Below are positions 39,605 through 50,723 of a stretch of DNA of 64,000 nucleotides, piece after piece. Numbering within the stretch: position 1 is the stretch's first letter; each line of letters begins with the position of its first letter. Position numbers and translations under genes: made by a program. This stretch comes from Pithys albifrons albifrons (Eukaryota > Chordata > Aves > Passeriformes > Thamnophilidae), in contig NC_092474.1 in assembly GCF_047495875.1 (NCBI RefSeq), positions 3,675,001 through 3,739,000 on the forward strand, written 5' to 3'. The notes under the pieces were generated by a model. The model made no database searches. It was not told where the DNA came from and was given only the letters and a program-made list of their open reading frames with translations.

Positions 39605-39763
39605 CCTCACTATTGCCATGGGGAAGAGTACCACACAGAGAGCAGCAGAGGCTCTGACTTGTCTGATATTATGGAGGAAGATGAGGAAGAGCTGTACTCG
39701 GAGATGCAGATGGAGGATGGAGGAAGGCGGCGGGTCAGCGTGACCTCACACAACACACTCAAG
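39605..39763 (+). CDS. RIMBP2: RIMBP2 exon: acidic linker 2
   Basis: A 159-nt exon, phase 0 to 0. It encodes PHYCHGEEYHTESSRGSDLS, then DIMEEDEEELYSEMQMEDGG and RRRVSVTSHNTLK. The acceptor is CCATTAG|CCT and the donor AAG|GTAAGT. The DIMEEDEEELYSEMQ block is strongly acidic. RRRVSV is a basophilic kinase-like site. The exon can splice in phase 0 either to the 741-nt cassette at 41951 or directly to 44397. Confidence 0.96.
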
Positions 39764-41950
39764 GTAAGTGTGGCTGCAGGGAATCCTCAGGAGCACCTGC
39801 ATATTTGGATTCTTCCTTCCCAGCTTTTCTTGGATTTTTCAGACCATTAAAACTCACACAGTCCTATAGATCTAGAACCAGGCTGCTTTATTGCATTTAT
39901 TCTTTTTTCTTTCATTATTTGATAGCTACTCTTTTAACTAACCGATTATTTTTCTACGTAGAATTGTTGCAGTTGCAGTTTCTGTTCTACATCTGGGGAC
40001 CTTTCCCATGTCTATGTGAAGATATCTACCCAGAAAATGAGTTTGTTTTGAGCAAGATTTATAGAGACATATGTACATATTGAAAGAAACAACTTATGTT
40101 TTCATGTCTGAGTGGTTTTTTCCCCGTATTCAGTGCCAGTGCCAGCTCTTCCACAGGCTTTAAATCATTCTTGTAAGAAAGGGAGTTGGATCAGCTGTGA
40201 TTATCAGTAATCTTTGTGCTGTGGTGATTATTAAGGAATCACCAGAGTGATACAAAGAATCACCAGAGACAGTGGGAAATGCCTATCAAATATTGCTTTA
40301 ACATTACACAGGAATATGCATCCTGAAAGACAACTTCAATATAACAGTTAAAGCATAAGTAGAATATTGAACCTACCCAATACTAAATACGTATTTCCCA
40401 TATTATGTTTGTACATGTAAACTGTATTGTTTAATATGTATTGTAATTACACAAATTGTGTTTTCTTAGAAAGCAAAAACCCACAGGTTGACTTTTTTTT
40501 TTCAACATACTGTAACTTAACTAAAATTGGTATTATTTTCTCATGCATACAAGATTTTTGACCATTCTTGTAACTGCTTTCATGTGCTATAAATTCAGTC
40601 TTTTTATTCTGATACCATCTGGAATGAGACAGGTACTTTTTATAAGAAATACTCAGTGATTCTATTATCTCTAACATAAAGGTTGAAACTGAAGTCCTTC
40701 TGTGTACTACTTCTGTCCCTTTTCTCAGGGAGAAAGAGAATTATCCCTAGACTGTTCTTGTTCTTTATGCATCAGAAGGTGTATTTACTTCTTGGGTTTA
40801 AATTAGCATTGCCAGAGTTGATACTTACAAAGAAAGGTTCAGAACCTTAACTGGGGCAGCAAATAATTCTAGACCAGTTAGGTTTTCCAGGCATGCTTCT
40901 CTTGATCTATCAAAACTATCATTGTCCATACTGATTTTTTTTTCCACTTTTATAGCAGTTTGTCTCAAGTTTCACAAGTATGATACACATTTTAAAAAGG
41001 AATGAAAATAGGTGAAATAGTCATGAAGTCACTTAGAAAGTTCCTGATGCTGAAAGAGAACAGCATTCAAACCCCAGTGAAGTTTAACATGCTCAGAGAG
41101 AGAGATGCTGCTGAAATGATCCTGCCATTATTTATGGGTGCTGTTGTGTTCAGAGAGAGATCTCCCTGATCTGGGCATTAAGTAAAGTAAAAGGAGAGAT
41201 GATCTCCATGATGGAGAATCAACAAACCCTGTCAGTCCAAACCAACACCTCCTGCATTGTAGTCTCTTGTCTCTTCTCTGAGTCCAGCAAATCACAGGAT
41301 TCATCTGTCAGACCAACCTGTGGTTTGTGTAAATGGAATAGAAAAAATTACAAAATAGATCTGTGGAAGCCAAGCTTTAAAAATGGTGCAGGATTTTTTT
41401 GCATTTTAGAAAGGAAACTAGAACTCCTTTTATGATGTCTGCAGAATGGCTCTCCTCTGGCAGGAGATCTAAGATATTTGCTGCTTACACAGGATGCTTT
41501 AACAGATGCAAAGCAAGAAAGTTTGCTAGAGCAGAATTGTCCTTCTCAGATATGGTTCCAAATTAAAATTAAATAGCAGTTTGGCATGGGGCAGGGAATG
41601 TGTTTTAATGCCATTCTCATTCACCATGCTGGAACCTGTGTGCAGCTTTTACTGCTTTGTTTCAAATGCATGGGTTTGTTCTTGTTAAGAGCATCACTCA
41701 GTTGTTTGTACCGACCTCTCATGTTGTATCTGACACCCAGCAACTTCTTAATCATGTCTTTATTTTCCACAGATTCTCATTCAAAGCATGACATCCTTTT
41801 CACTAAATAAGCTGCATGTCTTATGTTTGCCATTGCTCTAAAACTAATTCTGTCTTTATTTTTCTTTTCTTCCCCCTTTTTCCCTCCCATTTTATTTTTG
41901 TCACACACTCTTTGTTCCCTGTCTGGTTTTTAACATTACATACTCTTAAG
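39764..41950 (+). other. RIMBP2 intron
   Basis: A 2.2-kb intron before the large cassette exon. It is AT-rich with a TGCATG at 41,667 and no other support for features. Its 3' end has a strong pyrimidine tract (41,840-41,900), but the bases just before the acceptor (TACTCTTAAG) are only moderately good. Confidence 0.75.
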
Positions 41951-42691
41951 GAGTGCGATAAGAATAAGACCACTGAAGCCACTTTCTTGGAACAGCCTGA
42001 CTTTTCACAGCAGATACACCACAGTAAAAAGCTTTTCAGTATTCCAGAAGTAGCTGAAGAGGATGGGGAATACTCTGAGCTGCTGTACAAGCAGGGTTTA
42101 GGTATGCCCTATAAAAAGCACCCCAAAATAGCTAGAGACTCTAGAGCACCTAGGCCCTACAATCAAGACCAGCAGCCCAACTTCTGGTACCCAGCCAAGC
42201 ACAGGATGTCAGGCATGGAGGACTTTGCCACGGACGACAAAGGATGCAAGTTCAGCCGGTCCTTGTCCCGGAGCCCCGACAGTGGGCTGGACTGTGGGAG
42301 TGAAGAGGAGGAGTGTCGGTTCAGTTTCAGATACCCCTGGGACGCAGCTCCCACCAACGTGGCCTCTCGCTGCTGCGCAGAGGCCGCTCGCTGCTCCTGC
42401 AGGAAGAGCACGAGGCCAGCGCTGGCTCGAAGGAAAACCTTAACCAGACAAAGCAGCATCGAAGAAGATTTTGGTGACTTGGGTCCTTCTTTTGTAGAGC
42501 CCAGGAGTGAGCAGGTCAAACCCAGTTATGAGAGAAAGTATGACATTCAGAAATATAATAGAACAGATAATTTCTCTAATGAAGATGCTCAGGGAGGCTG
42601 GAAGACCGACTTAAAAATGGCTGACTCTAGGGCAGCTGGTGCACTTGCAAAGCCATCCCACAGAGATGCAGAAGACTCTCTGGTGTGTGAA
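41951..42691 (+). CDS. RIMBP2: RIMBP2 large cassette exon (247 residues)
   Basis: This 741-nt exon is phase 0 in and out, so it can be included or skipped without a frame change. It starts ECDKNKTTEATFLEQPDFSQ. It contains FSIPEVAEEDGEYSELLYKQ, the serine-rich KFSRSLSRSPDSGLDCGSEE, a cysteine cluster (RCCAEAARCSCRKS) and a basic phosphosite-like run (LARRKTLTRQSSIEEDFGD). It ends near EDSLVCE. The acceptor is CTTAAG|GAG and the best donor GAA|GTAAAT. If that donor is not used, the frame continues 16 codons to a TAG at 42740-42742, which would give a truncated protein lacking SH3-2 and SH3-3. The human form I remember joins the flanking exons directly, so this is probably an alternative exon. 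Coding status rests on the 260-codon open frame, codon-like composition and splice phase. Confidence 0.82.
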
Positions 42692-44396
42692 GTAAATCTT
42701 CCTTCTAAACATCTGCTTGCCAAATCAGTCTGTTTTCTTTAGTGTCCTAATTTTTTGTTCTTTTACTTTTTTTGTTCTTTCTTTTTTTTCTGTATTAATT
42801 TTTAGAGTCCATCCTTTGGACCCATCTGCTACATTTTCCCCCCTTTTTTTTTCCTCCCCATTTATTTTTGTTTATTATTCTTTATAGTCCTCTTTTGTGT
42901 CACGCTGAAATCAGATTAATTTGCTTTACAATGATTTTCCCACAAAATAAATTACAATAATGGCTGCTTTTATTAAAGGACAACTGAATCTAAATTTTAA
43001 TTAAGGGTTAGCTGAACTATAATTTTTCCAAAAGATTGTTTTTCTTTATTTTGCCCATCTGAATGTTGCTTAAAAAATAAAAGAGAAAAAAGCTGCATTC
43101 TAACTGGAAAAATATTTTGTCAGTACTTTTTATAATTTTTTTAATTATTATTGTCAAGGAATTCATTTCATCATGTTGTTTCTATTCATCTCATTCCCAG
43201 AATTTTCAGGATATGCTCTTTATCATGGAACATCTCCAGACAAGAACCAAGATTCTCCCCCAGTGTGACAGTGACCCAGATTTATGGAGTCACAGTTTCA
43301 TCCTATTTTCATTTCCTGCCTTATCTTTGCACTGCCACTACTTTGCCGTCCTTTTTAGACCATCTCTTGTTGCCTTTGAAGTTGCAGACTGCATCTCTGC
43401 AGGAGAATGCAGGCAAACAGCTTCTTCCAGAGGGAGAGCCCAGGGCCATTCCATGTCTCTCACGGATGCCTCTGCGTGGTCTTGCCTATTTGCATTTCTG
43501 TGCGTTAATCTATAGGAGAGTCTCCATGTGTGGTAGATGCATCCATAGACTTCCCTGCTCCCCAAACACCAAAGCGAGTTCTTTACCCTCTCAGCCTGCA
43601 ACAGTCCAGAGTGGAAACTTCCATTCTAATGCAGTCCACACAGGAGTAGAGATCAGCTGCCTGCTCTTCCAGCCTTAGCAGTTCATGCTGAAGTGATCCT
43701 TACAAATCTCTCCCATCAAAATTGGTGACTGAGCTATATTAATCTTGATGACTGCATGATAAACTCTGGAGAGCATTAAAATAGCACCATTTAGTTAAAT
43801 AAATAGCAGTCTTTTCTGCAAGGGTAGCGAACAGAGCCGGCTGTGAAGTGAGATGAAGTGTGTCTGCATTCCTGTCTACATGTTTCACTGACCTTTAAAA
43901 GGCTTTGGCAGCCGAAGGCCGCTCTAGAAACACAGTGTGCTCAAAGACAGAAGGACCTGCCCTGGTTCCCCTGCTGCAGACTGGAGGAAGCTCTAGAGTG
44001 GACACAAGCGAGGCTTTTGCAGTGCAGTCCAATCTCCACAGCTCACGACTGCTTGTACTACTCTTCAGGAGGTTAAAACGTCACCTTAGCAGCAACAACA
44101 AAGGCAAAAGAATATTTCAAAAATTATTCTTTTCTTTTCTTTTTGTTCTGACGTGTGACTGCTGGTTGCAAAACTCTGCCATAATTCAGGGAACCATTTT
44201 TTTTCTTTTGCAGGTCTGCCAGGCAACAGTATTTACTTTTCAGCTAACCTTTCAGTTAAAAACTAAGTTTAGTTGCCTTTAGAGCTTGTGCTTCCAAATG
44301 TGATTGATCTGATTAATGTCCAACCATTTAACCGTGATGTTACCAGGCATGTAACTTACAAACCTGTTTTTTCTGTTGTTGTTTTGTTTTTTTTAG
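42692..44396 (+). other. RIMBP2 intron with coding-looking stretches
   Basis: An intron of 1.7 kb. Two stretches, 43,201-43,680 and about 43,902-44,075, are less AT-rich than their surroundings and look partly coding, but in changing frames; see the findings. The acceptor at 44,395 follows a long T-rich tract. Confidence 0.7.
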
Positions 44397-44514
44397 CTTT
44401 TAGGTAACCCAGCATCTGCAGGACGGCCTGAAAGGGTGGAGCATGCAGGGCGAAGGTCCTCTCATGGCAGTGCAGTGCCACAAAGGTCTCGGCCAATGTT
44501 GGTCCCTTCCATTG
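44397..44514 (+). CDS. RIMBP2: RIMBP2 exon: basic Ser-rich linker before SH3-2
   Basis: A 118-nt exon, phase 0 in and 1 out. It encodes LLGNPASAGRPERVEHAGRR, then SSHGSAVPQRSRPMLVPSI and one base of the next codon. The acceptor is TTTTTTAG|CTT after a T-rich tract, and the donor ATTG|GTTAGT. It matches the RIMBP2 segment ILGNPASAGR...PQRSRPV..PSI. The split codon makes Asp when joined to 50539, or Glu when joined to the cassette at 47584. Confidence 0.94.
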
Positions 44515-47500
44515 GTTAGTTGGACAGATTGGTGCATTTCTGTTCTTTGCAGCCTCAGAGTTGGGAAGGCAATCCTCAAAAAAAATGAAACAACAGACAC
44601 TTGTCTTAAACCAGGCTACTCTTTAGTTTAAATGGAGTGAAACGGGACTAAAAAATCGCCACCTAAATGAGTGTACTGGGGCCGGATTAGGAGTCACTGA
44701 CGTCTCTGGGAGTATTTTCATTCATTTCAGTGGGTATTGGAGTTTTTTTAAGATTGGTTAGGCTTAGATAATGTTAGATCTTCCCTAAGAAGAAATTTGC
44801 TGGCAGATTATTATATGATCAGTAAAATAAATGTAGCCATTCAGCCATCCATTCACCCATCCATCCTTCCATTCATCAGCCATCATTTTGCATTCCCTTC
44901 CATTGTCTTGACTACTTTTTGGAATTTAGCAGGGAAAATGGAAGCTGTTAAAGGTAACAAGTTCATAGAACTTGCCTATATTTACTAGATTTGATGTTTC
45001 TTACAGCGTCATCTCTATTCTGGTTTAATTATGACTTTATTTATATGCTCTGAATACCAGAAAATCCAAAAAGTAGTGGAGAAAAGATAATGGAATCAGA
45101 CACTATGGACAAATACGTATCTGTTAAAACTTGCACTCTAAACTGAAAGATGAGAAACATTCCTACTGAAAATCAGGAAACACATGCCAAACAAGAAAGA
45201 GTTCTGTGAGTTATTCCCAGAACTTTCTCCATGTAGGGTTTTTCTGGTTCCTGTGCCAAACAAATGCAGAAAGAGTTCTGTGAGTTATTCCCAGAACTTT
45301 CTCCATGAAGATGTAGGGTTTGTCTGGTTCCTGTGCCTAATCTGGACTTTAATTTGTCAGTACTGTAGGTGCCATGATGAGGAGAAGGAGGCAGTGTCAG
45401 GCAATTCTCCATGACTTGTATGTGAATAATTGATGTAACAAGTGGGGATTGTCAGAGGGAAAGAGACTGATCATTAAAAAAATGCTTTTATTTTTAAATA
45501 TTAAATATTTTTCCCTTTTTTAGAATCACACTAAGACGGCAGTACTGTAAATTAAAAGCAAAATTCCCCTAGTGAGCATATTTCTTTGGCTATCTAGTGA
45601 CAGTAATTATTATTATTGAAACCATAGATCAGAAAACACACAGAGCTGCAAAATGCATGAAACTTGCTTAGTCTCTTCAATGTAGCGTGGCTGGTCAGAG
45701 GCTGATTCTCATCCTACATTCTGGTGTAAACGAGGATAAACTTCACAGATGTCAATGGAATTACACTGGTGTGAAGATGGTGTGGAGGAGAATCAGCTCC
45801 AGGGAGGCTCTTGTGCTTCCCTTGACAGGCTGTTGTGAGCTGAACCAAACAGCTTTGGGATGATGCTGTGACAAATGTTAGATTTTCATGTCCTCTTTCT
45901 TTTCCTCTGAAAGCAGCCTTTATGTCACAGGAGTAACGACTTCTGGTTTACCTTTGGACTACTTAAAGCAAGTTTTGGATCTAAGTTCTTTCTTTTCTAT
46001 TATCTGTTAAAACGTGGGGGTTTTTTATTAGCAAGACAGGAGAGAAGTTTGTTTAAATGAATCCTTTGGGTTTGCTTTTCATTTTCATTTTAATTAAAAA
46101 ATGAGGGAAGTGATTAAATTTATCAGAGCTCACTTTCTGTCAACAAGGGTAGGACACAGAAACCACTAAGCAATGACTTGGTTGTTTAGTAGTTTAATAG
46201 CAACACCTTTAGGAATCTGATAAAGAAATTAATTTTTGATAGTCAATCTGTTCTCAAACAATCATCAAATGGAAAATAATAACTCATATTTTGTTTCTTT
46301 CAATGTAACATAAAGAATTAATTATTGTAATTAGTATTCTTTGCAATCCACATTAGAAATTAATGATGATATTGTCTCATGCTGGTAACAAGAAACTACT
46401 GAGCATTATGTACAGTATGTAACAAAAAATATTATTTGCTGTGAAGCTGTTGGAAGGCCTTATGTGGTTTAGAGTTCAAGAGTCTTAATTTCTGACTGAA
46501 AGACTAGTGATTAAATTGCTGAAAGGTAAGCATGCCATATTTCTCTCTTTCAGCAGCATACTGTAAAATACCACTTGGAGGAGAGCTAGAGCAAACTCAA
46601 ACACCTCATAAAACTCTGCACAAAAATTTCCTTCCTGTAAACCTGCTAGAAAACAATCTAGAAGTTATGAAAACTATCAAGAGCTCAGATGAATAAATGC
46701 AGTAAAAGTAGGGCATCCAAAAGCATATAGTAAATCACCGTGTGAACTTGAACCCACTGTTTGAACTCCCAGTGACAGAAAACATTTCCCATGAATAAGG
46801 GCTGCAAGGAGGGTTTTGGAAAAGGAAAGTGTTATAGCTGTGTCATTATAACATCTAGTTCCACAAAATGAAAAGCAGAGTAAAATAAAAGAAGTAAATA
46901 TGATTGAGTTAAAGTTTAGGCTTCTTAAATACCTGAAGCTTGTTGGCCTCAGCTATAGCTCCAAATGTGGATTCCAAATTTCATGGCAACAGCTTATTCC
47001 TCTACATTTTGCCTGGGGTTTTTACTGAGTTATTCAGTTAAAAGGTCACTTTAGTGATGGAGAATTCTTAAGGCAGTTCTGGGAGAAGTGGAAAGACCTT
47101 CATAACTGTAATGTTCTTAGGATTTCTGTAGCAAAACCTTTCTCCAAAATGTTCCATAATTTAAATTATTTGAGGTGTTTTCTCCATAAAGCTATAAACT
47201 CTTTAGATTAGTATCTTCTTGCAGGTAGGATTTAAGTGAATTAATTAATTTTTGTTTTTAGGTTGATACTTTAGAAGGTGAAACACAGTTTTCAGTGCTC
47301 TTGACCTTGCAGATCTGTCAGGTAGGATTGTTTCAACCTCATAATAAAAAATGATTCCTATCCAAAGACCAAACAAACCATATTTACACTGTGTGAATTT
47401 TAAAAACCACAAAATCCAGATTCATATTTCTGTTACCCCCCGTGCTGAAGAGCATTTGAGACATCTGGCAGAGCTTGTGCAGTGTTTAGCCTTCCTTAGG

Positions 47501-47583
47501 GAGTCAGAAGACAAAGGCAGGCCAGGCCCCTCTGAGGCAGCTCTACAATATGTTTTAATAGCTCATTCCCTTTTTCTCCATAG
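44515..47583 (+). other. RIMBP2 intron
   Basis: A 3.1-kb intron. It holds a two-copy tandem duplication at 45,186-45,337. The rest is AT-rich with no recognised element. The acceptor is TTCTCCATAG. Confidence 0.75.
45186..45337. repeat. Two-copy tandem duplication, unit about 70-80 bp
   Basis: The unit begins GCCAAACAA and contains AGAGTTCTGTGAGTTATTCC and CTGGTTCCTGTGCC. It occurs at 45,186-45,258 and again at 45,255-45,337. The second copy carries two small insertions, ATGC after the first block and AAGATG after CTCC. It is an intronic local duplication with no visible function. Confidence 0.93.
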
Positions 47584-47733
47584 AAATTACAATGGACAGT
47601 AACAGTGAAGGCGCTCGGTCTCGGTCAGGTAGTGAGGGAAATATTTCACCTGTAGAAGAAGAAGCTTATTATGGCAGCCTTGGACACAAGCAGTGGCCCC
47701 CGCGGCGCCCCATGGCCCCTCACTATGGACACG
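47584..47733 (+). CDS. RIMBP2: RIMBP2 cassette exon (50 residues)
   Basis: A 150-nt exon, phase 1 in and 1 out, so it can be inserted between 44514 and 50539 without changing frame. It encodes (E)ITMDSNSEGARSRSGSEGN, then ISPVEEEAYYGSLGHKQW and PPRRPMAPHYGH. The acceptor is CTCCATAG|AAA and the donor CACG|GTACGC. It adds an Arg/Ser-rich and acidic stretch just before SH3-2. Two TGCATG hexamers lie 83 and 219 nt downstream (47,816 and 47,952), the position from which Rbfox proteins promote inclusion. I do not remember this exon in the standard human isoform, so an alternative neuronal exon is likely. The Met at 47592 is internal. Confidence 0.82.
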
Positions 47734-50538
47734 GTACGCCCACCATTCTTCCTGCTTTGTGCCACACACGGTGTAGAGCTGCGTGTTACCGAGGGCGGGT
47801 TCTGTCTGACACCATTGCATGCAGTGCAGAACTAGCTCTGAGTGCTGGCTGCTCTCAGGTAAGTTCCTCCAGCCCAGCTGCAAGGGACAGGCAGCCCTCG
47901 GTGCTCTGTCCAGCTGCACAGCCCCCTCCATACTCGACCGAGTCCAAGCATTGCATGACCTCTGTGAAGCTCCGCTGCTCCCAGTGCCAGTCAGTATTAC
48001 TGTACACACCTGATCCACCATCCATCAGAACGACCACATTCCCCCTGGATCCAGGCAGATGGACAGGGACAAACAGTACTGGTGTATCACACCCGAGTTA
48101 CCAGGCATTATCCTTAGGCTAAACAAAGATTTGAGGACCACACAAGGCTTTGGCTGTGTCACTTGATGAAGATAAAAATTACTCTTTGTATTCTATTGTA
48201 GCACATAAGTAAGGCAGTTTTACCCACTACTGATAGTATTTGTTGCTTTATCAACATAGAAATCATTGCATTGATCAACAACTCAGTTCTCATAGTTCAT
48301 TAGACAGGGAATTGAAGTGTGTAACACTTTGCCCATGAAAGCAGCTCAGGCCACATACACAGCTCAGAAACACACTCGGGTTTTGCTGATATCTGAAAGG
48401 AAACAAAAGAGGCCCTGAAGGTTTAGGTAAACTGTAATTAAATGCTGAGTTTCCAAGCAGACATACCTGACTGACACAGCCAGAACATGAGCTTGGATGT
48501 ATCAGTGAGTATGGAGTGCATTCAGCGCAGCTCTGGTTGCCTCTGTGCATCAGTTGGGAATCTGGCTGGCTGCATCCACTGCACAGTGGTGTGTGTGTAT
48601 GACATGCATTAGTACTCCCTGAAAGAATAAGCTAAGTGGCTAATCAGCTAATTAAGAGATTATTTGCTTTCTGGTTCACTGAAGCAAACATGAATATTCT
48701 CAGTAAGATTCTTACAGGCCAGTGCTTTTAACAGAGATACATTTGGCTGTAATTCATGTTCTCACCTAACCTTCATTAAGTGCAGTTGGAGTTAGATGCA
48801 AAAATTAATATTTTTTAATTTAAAAAACAAAGCACCCACTAACCCACCTGGTTCACATTGCCTGGTGGGCCTGGGTATCAGCCTCAGAGTGACTGCACCC
48901 TGACTAGGGGAGAACAGAACAGAGAAGGATCCTGTCCTTTGTGTCTCATTGCTTTCTGTCCCACATGTGCCGTTTTCCCACACTTCCTTTCTGTGCTTTG
49001 TGCCTGCCTAAAGCTTCTTGGCTGGAATTTTTCCCTGCCTTTTTGCTGTTCTGCATTTTATCCTTACTCATGTTCTTTCTTGAGCTCTGGACCCACGAGT
49101 TAGGAGATGCTCCCTGAAAGCTGTGACCCTCTGAACAGTTTTTTCTGGTAGTTTACAATTACGAAATGTTGAATAAAATGCATCTGATGTAGAAGCAAAA
49201 GAGGTAAAAAGGTAAAAAACATTTATCTAAAATGTTTCATATTGAATGTTCAAACTATAAAAAAGTGTGAGTCTTTAATTTGCAAGAGGTGATTACAGTA
49301 AAAATAGCATTTATATGAAAATTGGAAAAACTTTGATATAGTTGAGCTACATTTTCATCATAATTCATATTATCACTTTCTCTATTTATTCATTGTGAAG
49401 GGTCTTCTAAACTGGATGATAAGTGAGTTGATTTAGCAAAGAACAGAATTATGACTCCCAGTGAAGCCAGGGGGACTTTTCAATAAGCCAAGATATTCAC
49501 AAGTGGCTTGTGATTTCGAGGGCTTTTTTGGGGGGGACTTGTTATGTCTTTAAAGAGGCTGTTCTTTGGGAAAGTGCTGCCACATGCTCTTTCAAAGCAA
49601 AATTAAAAGCTTTTAAATCAGTCAAAACACACAGCCATTATGGCCTAATTTACTAATTTGGTTTTCTGAAGTCCATCCTTAAGTATGTTGATGAATGATG
49701 GACTAAACACCTTCTCTAGGTCATTTGAAAAGTCTGTAAAAGATGGACAAAACATCCATTCTCATTTTTAATGTCCTAGTTGATTTATTACCCTGCAGTG
49801 GGCAGAGTTCAGTGCAGTGTCAAGAGTTGGGATATTCAAGGATGGTCTTTCCTAATGAGCTTGTGCTTAAATACAGTCATAGCTAAGCATTTCTCCTGGA
49901 TTTTAATACCCCTTGTTAGTGGTTTGGGCACTGCTGGCTCTGTTAACTACTGAAAGTGTTTCAACAAAATGATAGGCAGTGAAGTTCCAACCCTGGTAAG
50001 ACTAATGCTGCTGAAATATATTCCTTCTTCCCTGTCTGGAGACCATGTTTTACTTTTAACCTGGTACCTAAAACTTGATTTGTCAGCACAGCTGGGATGT
50101 GCTTTTTTATGCCCATGCAGAGCAGATGCAGCTGTGCTGGAAAACAAGTGGCTCCAAAGCATGGTTTTGCAGTAATGAAAATGCTTATCAGACTCATCAT
50201 TATGTCTCTTTTAACATACTTCATTAATTTATGGCAAACTCTAAGAAACCTCACAAAAATGGCTTTCCTACCTGAGCTCTATCCTCATGTGTAAATGTCA
50301 GTGTGGGGTAGATCAACACCACTTCAGTGCATGCAGATTTTATATGCTTTTTAAAAAACCAGAAACTTGCTAATTAAAAAAAAAAAAGCCAGCTCACCAA
50401 GCTTTATAGGACATGCATTGAGGTTTTTAGGATTTTTTCAGTGAAGTGCCAAAGATGTTTCAAATATTAACTGCAATAGTTGAAAGATGAGGCCACCTTG
50501 TATTACTGAATTGTTCTTTTCTGAATTTACTTTCCTAG
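47734..50538 (+). other. RIMBP2 intron with two TGCATG motifs near its start
   Basis: A 2.8-kb intron. TGCATG is at 47,816 and 47,952. A perfect donor-like CAG|GTAAGT is at 47,858. The first 400 bp are GC-richer than the rest. Beyond that it is AT-rich with nothing recognised. Confidence 0.75.
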
Positions 50539-50723
50539 ATGGCTACGGTGGTCATGACCATCTTTCTCCAGATCTTTATGAAGAATCTGAAACAGATCCT
50601 GGCACAGAGGATATTTCTACTCGAATATTTGTTGCGCTCTTTGACTACGATCCACTGACAATGTCCCCAAATCCCGATGCCGCAGAAGAAGAGCTGCCCT
50701 TTAAAGAAGGACAGATCATTAAG
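50539..50723 (+). CDS. RIMBP2: RIMBP2 exon: first half of SH3-2
   Basis: A 185-nt exon, phase 1 in and 0 out. It encodes (D)GYGGHDHLSPDLYEESETD, then PGTEDISTRIFVALFDYDPL, TMSPNPDAAEEELPFKEGQ and IIK. The acceptor is TTCCTAG|ATG and the donor AAG|GTGAGA. FVALFDYDP is the canonical SH3 ALYDY motif and AAEEELPFKEGQIIKV the following strand. The second SH3 domain is one of the pair that binds RIM and calcium channel PxxP motifs in the family. Confidence 0.97.

Noticed and set aside
47859..47864. Perfect donor-like CAG|GTAAGT downstream of the cassette exon at 47584
   Set aside because: Using it would extend the exon to 47858 and end in phase 0, while the next exon needs phase 1. That would shift the frame, so I treat it as a decoy unless transcripts show otherwise.
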